From contig JAFLCP010000074.1 in NCBI GenBank assembly GCA_017303505.1, forward strand, positions 1 through 36,546: DNA of 36,546 nt, given 5' to 3'. This DNA comes from Planctomycetota bacterium (GTDB taxonomy: Bacteria > Planctomycetota > Planctomycetia > Pirellulales > Pirellulaceae). Shown one piece after another: positions 34,028-36,546 of the stretch (within the stretch, counting starts at the first letter, position 1; every line of letters begins with the position of its first letter). The translations under genes and the position numbers were made by a program. Below the pieces are notes generated by a model. The model worked only from the letters and a program-made list of their open reading frames with translations, did not search any database and was not told the DNA's origin.

Positions 34028-35399
34028 CCGACTGCTTACTGAGTTGCGCAAACTCTCAGTCAAGCGTTGCTTGGAACAATTGCAACGCGACATTGCGCAA
34101 CTCGATCGAGTAATTTCTAAACAACTCAATGCAGTTTTGCACCACCCGGAGTTTCAGCGTCTTGAGGCTAGCTGGAGAGGCCTGCAATATCTTGCTGACA
34201 GCAAAGATCGGTACTCCACTCCCAATACGCATCTTGAACTTAAAGTGCTCAACGTTCGCTGGCGAGAGTTGCGAAATGACTTGGATAATGGCGAAGAGAT
34301 TGAACAGAGTCAGTTGTTCAAGAAGGTCTACGACGAGTGTTTTGGGCAAGCAGGGGGAGATCCCTTTACGGCCATTATCGCCGATTTTGAAGTTCGCCCC
34401 AATCTGACGAAAGAGCACCCTGTTGACGACTTAGCGATCGTGCGTGGCCTAGCGCAAGTGGGAGCAGCCGCTTTTTGTCCCATTGTTCTCAATGCTCATC
34501 CTTCGATGTTCGGCCTATCGGATTTCGGCGAATTGCGACATTCGATCGATATCGAAGTAATGCACAACAGCATCGAGTTCATGAATTGGAAAAAATTCCG
34601 GGAGAGCCCTGATTCGCGATTTATTGCGATGGCGATGCCCAGGATGTTGATGCGAAAACCCTATAGGGGTCGTGGAAGTACACCCTTCCCGTTCGAAGAA
34701 ACTGTTAGAGATAAGCATGATTATCTTTGGGGAGCTGCCTCTTACGGGATGGGTGAGGTACTGGTTCGGGCTGCTTGCGAAGGAGGCTGGTTTGCCAACC
34801 TTCGCGGCGTGAAGCCAGGCTACAACGCAGGTGGGCTCGTCACGGGGTGCGCTCATGACGAATTTACCACTGAGTCGCCCGGACTGGCATTAAAGCCGTT
34901 GACCGAAATTGTCCTGAGCGAGACATTCGAACGCGAATTGGCCCGTGCAGGTTTTCTGGGAATGTGCGCTTGTCGCGATGTCCCAGCCGCTGCATTTTAT
35001 TCTTCAGTGTCGGTGCAAAAGCCAGCGGAGTATGACGCTGAAGACGCGAGCCAAAATGCGAAACTTTCTTCACTCCTCAATCAGATTTTATGCGTCTCTC
35101 GATTTGCTCATTACATTAAGTGCATCGCGCGCGACAAGATTGGAAGTGGTGTCGAGCGTGAAAAGCTGGAGCATTTCCTGCGTAATTGGTTAGCCGATTA
35201 CATGACGCCCGACAAAGATGCAAGCGAACGAATCCGCTGCGAGAAGCCATTGCGCGAAGGTCAAGTTCGCGTTATTTCGTTGCCGGGACGACCGGGCGAA
35301 TACAATTGCATTATCGAATTGGCACCTCATTACGAATTGGATGATATCCTGGCATCGATGCAGTTTCGCACGCGCCTTGTTAAACCATCCGGCAACTAA
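34020..35399 (+). CDS. Second TssC-type sheath protein (TssC2/EvpB-like), main part
   Basis: From TTG 34020 the frame codes for 459 aa that parallel the neighbouring TssC throughout: ISKQLNAVLHHPEFQRLEAS, WRGLQYLA, QLFKKVYDECFGQAGGDPF, DSRFIAMAMPRMLMRKPYRG, and a C-terminal FRTRLVK. It is a paralogue, not a copy. The open frame begins at 33975, just after a TGA, and bases 33975-34019 encode FLQATDTAELLRLWLG, which resembles the segment before this region in long TssC paralogues. Joining it to the upstream frame with a +1 shift near 33974 gives about 553 aa. TssB-TssC-TssC2 triplets are known in several T6SS families. The paralogue may be a regulator or a minor part; its role is unsettled. TTG 34020 may not be a real start. 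Confidence 0.85.
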   Translation: MGDRLLTELRKLSVKRCLEQLQRDIAQLDRVISKQLNAVLHHPEFQRLEASWRGLQYLADSKDRYSTPNTHLELKVLNVRWRELRNDLDNGEEIEQSQLFKKVYDECFGQAGGDPFTAIIADFEVRPNLTKEHPVDDLAIVRGLAQVGAAAFCPIVLNAHPSMFGLSDFGELRHSIDIEVMHNSIEFMNWKKFRESPDSRFIAMAMPRMLMRKPYRGRGSTPFPFEETVRDKHDYLWGAASYGMGEVLVRAACEGGWFANLRGVKPGYNAGGLVTGCAHDEFTTESPGLALKPLTEIVLSETFERELARAGFLGMCACRDVPAAAFYSSVSVQKPAEYDAEDASQNAKLSSLLNQILCVSRFAHYIKCIARDKIGSGVEREKLEHFLRNWLADYMTPDKDASERIRCEKPLREGQVRVISLPGRPGEYNCIIELAPHYELDDILASMQFRTRLVKPSGN

Positions 35400-35429
35400 G
35401 CGACTTAACAACCAAGGATTTAGTGAATC

Positions 35430-36227
35430 ATGAATGCACAGGATCTCTTCTCCGCTGGAAAACTACCTGAGGCTATCACTGCGGCATTGGAACAAGTGCG
35501 CAACAAGCCAACCGATGTGAATGCTCGCTTCTTTCTGGCTGAACTACTCTGCTTTGATGGAGCATGGGAGCGGGCGGACAAGCAGATGGACGTGTTGATG
35601 CAACAAGCGAGTGAGCCCAACATGTTTGCGATCTTGTTTCGTCAACTAGTGCGGGGTGAAGTCGCTCGCGAACAGATCTTTCGAGATGGACGTGCGCCAG
35701 AACTGATGGTGGAACTTCCCGAATACGCCCAAGATCAAATCCGAATATGTTTAGAGTTTCGCGTTGGCGATTTGGCTGCTGCCAAGAGCTTGGCCGATCG
35801 AGTCGAAGCAGCTCGTCCTCAATATCAAGGACAAGTTAACGGGAAACCATTCAGCGGTGGCGTGCGAGACCTTGATGATCGAATTGGCACCGTCGCAGAA
35901 TTGATCACCGCTCACGGTAAGTGCTTTTGGGTGCCGTGGGAAAGTGTAAAGGCTATTGAGTTCAGCAAGCCAGAGCGACCACTCGATCTGTTGTGGAGAA
36001 AAGCTAAGGTAGACATCGCCAATGGGCCAAGTGGTGAAGTTTATATGCCCGTTCGTTATCCAATGCTTCAGCCAGCTAGCTACTCACCAGATGTTAAGTT
36101 ATCTCGCGGTACAGAGTGGCTTGGGGATGAGCAAGATGCGGTGTGTGGCATCGGCCAGCGTATGCTGCTGGTTGGTGAGGATCCCGTGTCGATTCTCGAG
36201 ATCGAAACATTGGTACGTGAAAGCTAA
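35430..36227 (+). CDS. tagJ: T6SS accessory protein TagJ (ImpE/SciE family)
   Basis: TagJ is an accessory protein that binds the TssB sheath and helps ClpV-driven disassembly in some T6SS subclasses. The 265-aa product has a TPR-like N-terminus (about 1-60, with LFSAGKLPEAITAAL and ARFFLAELLCFDGAWERAD). The ImpE core includes DLDDRIGTVAELITAHGKCF, WVPWESVKAIEF, PLDLLWRKAKVDI and GEVYMPVRYP. Length and motifs fit the family. AAGGA about 11 bases upstream serves ATG 35430. It follows the TssC-like gene after 30 bp and precedes tssE, the common order for ImpE-carrying clusters. Confidence 0.93.
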   Translation: MNAQDLFSAGKLPEAITAALEQVRNKPTDVNARFFLAELLCFDGAWERADKQMDVLMQQASEPNMFAILFRQLVRGEVAREQIFRDGRAPELMVELPEYAQDQIRICLEFRVGDLAAAKSLADRVEAARPQYQGQVNGKPFSGGVRDLDDRIGTVAELITAHGKCFWVPWESVKAIEFSKPERPLDLLWRKAKVDIANGPSGEVYMPVRYPMLQPASYSPDVKLSRGTEWLGDEQDAVCGIGQRMLLVGEDPVSILEIETLVRES

Positions 36228-36284
36228 AACAACCCTTACCAACTTGTTTTCCCTCCGTAGACGCTTACCGCACTGGATCTCAAA

Positions 36285-36546
36285 ATGAGCCGCATCCGAC
36301 GCGATCAATTGTTGTTGCCATCGATTTTGGATCGCTTGATCGACGAGGATCCAGGCTCACAGGTCGAAACACCCAGAACTCGAAATCAATTGCTGCGAGA
36401 TCTAAAAAATAGTGTTCGACGCGATTTGGAGAATCTGCTCAATACGCGGAGAAGCATGTTTCCGATACCCGATGAACGCGAATGGTTGCGTCAATCGGTT
36501 ATCGGCTATGGAATACCCGATTTTGGTATGATTCCCGGTGGTTCGG
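36285..36546 (+). CDS. tssE: T6SS baseplate protein TssE (gp25-like), cut by window end
   Basis: TssE is the gp25-like baseplate wedge protein where sheath polymerisation begins. The visible 87 residues from ATG 36285 read MSRIRRDQLLLPSILDRLID and go on to LRDLKNSVRRDLENLLNTRR. They end in LRQSVIGYGIPDFGM, which matches the conserved gp25 core with its E-x-L-N/L-L-N-T-R-R and S-V-x-x-Y-G-x-P-D-F motifs. The gene runs off the right edge. It lies 57 bp after tagJ, and the rest of the T6SS baseplate genes are expected beyond it. Confidence 0.93.
   Translation, partial: MSRIRRDQLLLPSILDRLIDEDPGSQVETPRTRNQLLRDLKNSVRRDLENLLNTRRSMFPIPDEREWLRQSVIGYGIPDFGMIPGGS

Overview
The window most likely comes from a member of the Planctomycetota, probably a Pirellulaceae-like lineage. 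The reasons are a PknB-type Ser/Thr kinase with a DWG (not DFG) motif fused through one membrane segment to a WD40-like region, giant secreted repeat proteins, very large single-pass proteins with caspase-like and VWA domains, and moderate GC content. The assignment is by style of gene content only. No rRNA, tRNA, CRISPR array or insertion sequence was recognised.

Region 1 (1-7906) is the 3' part of a giant beta-repeat surface protein. It is built from a strictly periodic 282-bp (94-aa) repeat, with a 1476-bp higher-order duplication. Region 2 (8009-18154) holds two convergent genes that almost touch. One is a zinc-ribbon/Thr-rich/kinase/TM/coiled-coil/WD40-like protein (+). The other is a 1508-aa membrane-anchored protein with a degenerate caspase-like domain and C-terminal Ig/Cna-like modules (-).

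Region 3 (18346 to the right edge, all +) is a type VI secretion system (T6SS) locus. Its first block is tssK, tssL and a short tssM-like gene that ends right after its third membrane segment. Then come a Cys-rich HEAT-like lipoprotein, a strong terminator, and a 1703-aa protein with a second caspase-like domain and a VWA domain. Next are a small unknown gene, a FliA/WhiG-like sigma factor, and tssA. The sheath/baseplate block is tssB, tssC, a second tssC paralogue interrupted by a +1 frame change, tagJ (impE) and the start of tssE, which runs off the window.

The T6SS parts seen are sheath (TssB, TssC, TssC2), baseplate (TssK, TssE), TssA, TagJ and an inner-membrane complex (TssL and truncated TssM). 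TssJ, Hcp, VgrG, TssF, TssG and ClpV are not in the window and may lie to the right. The unusual points are the lack of a TssM periplasmic domain and of a recognisable TssJ, a candidate replacement lipoprotein, two very large proteins that each put a pseudo-caspase domain outside the inner membrane, and a kinase plus dedicated-looking sigma factor. This suggests a divergent, planctomycete-style T6SS with its own envelope-spanning parts and regulation. That interpretation is inference; the gene families are read from sequence motifs by eye.
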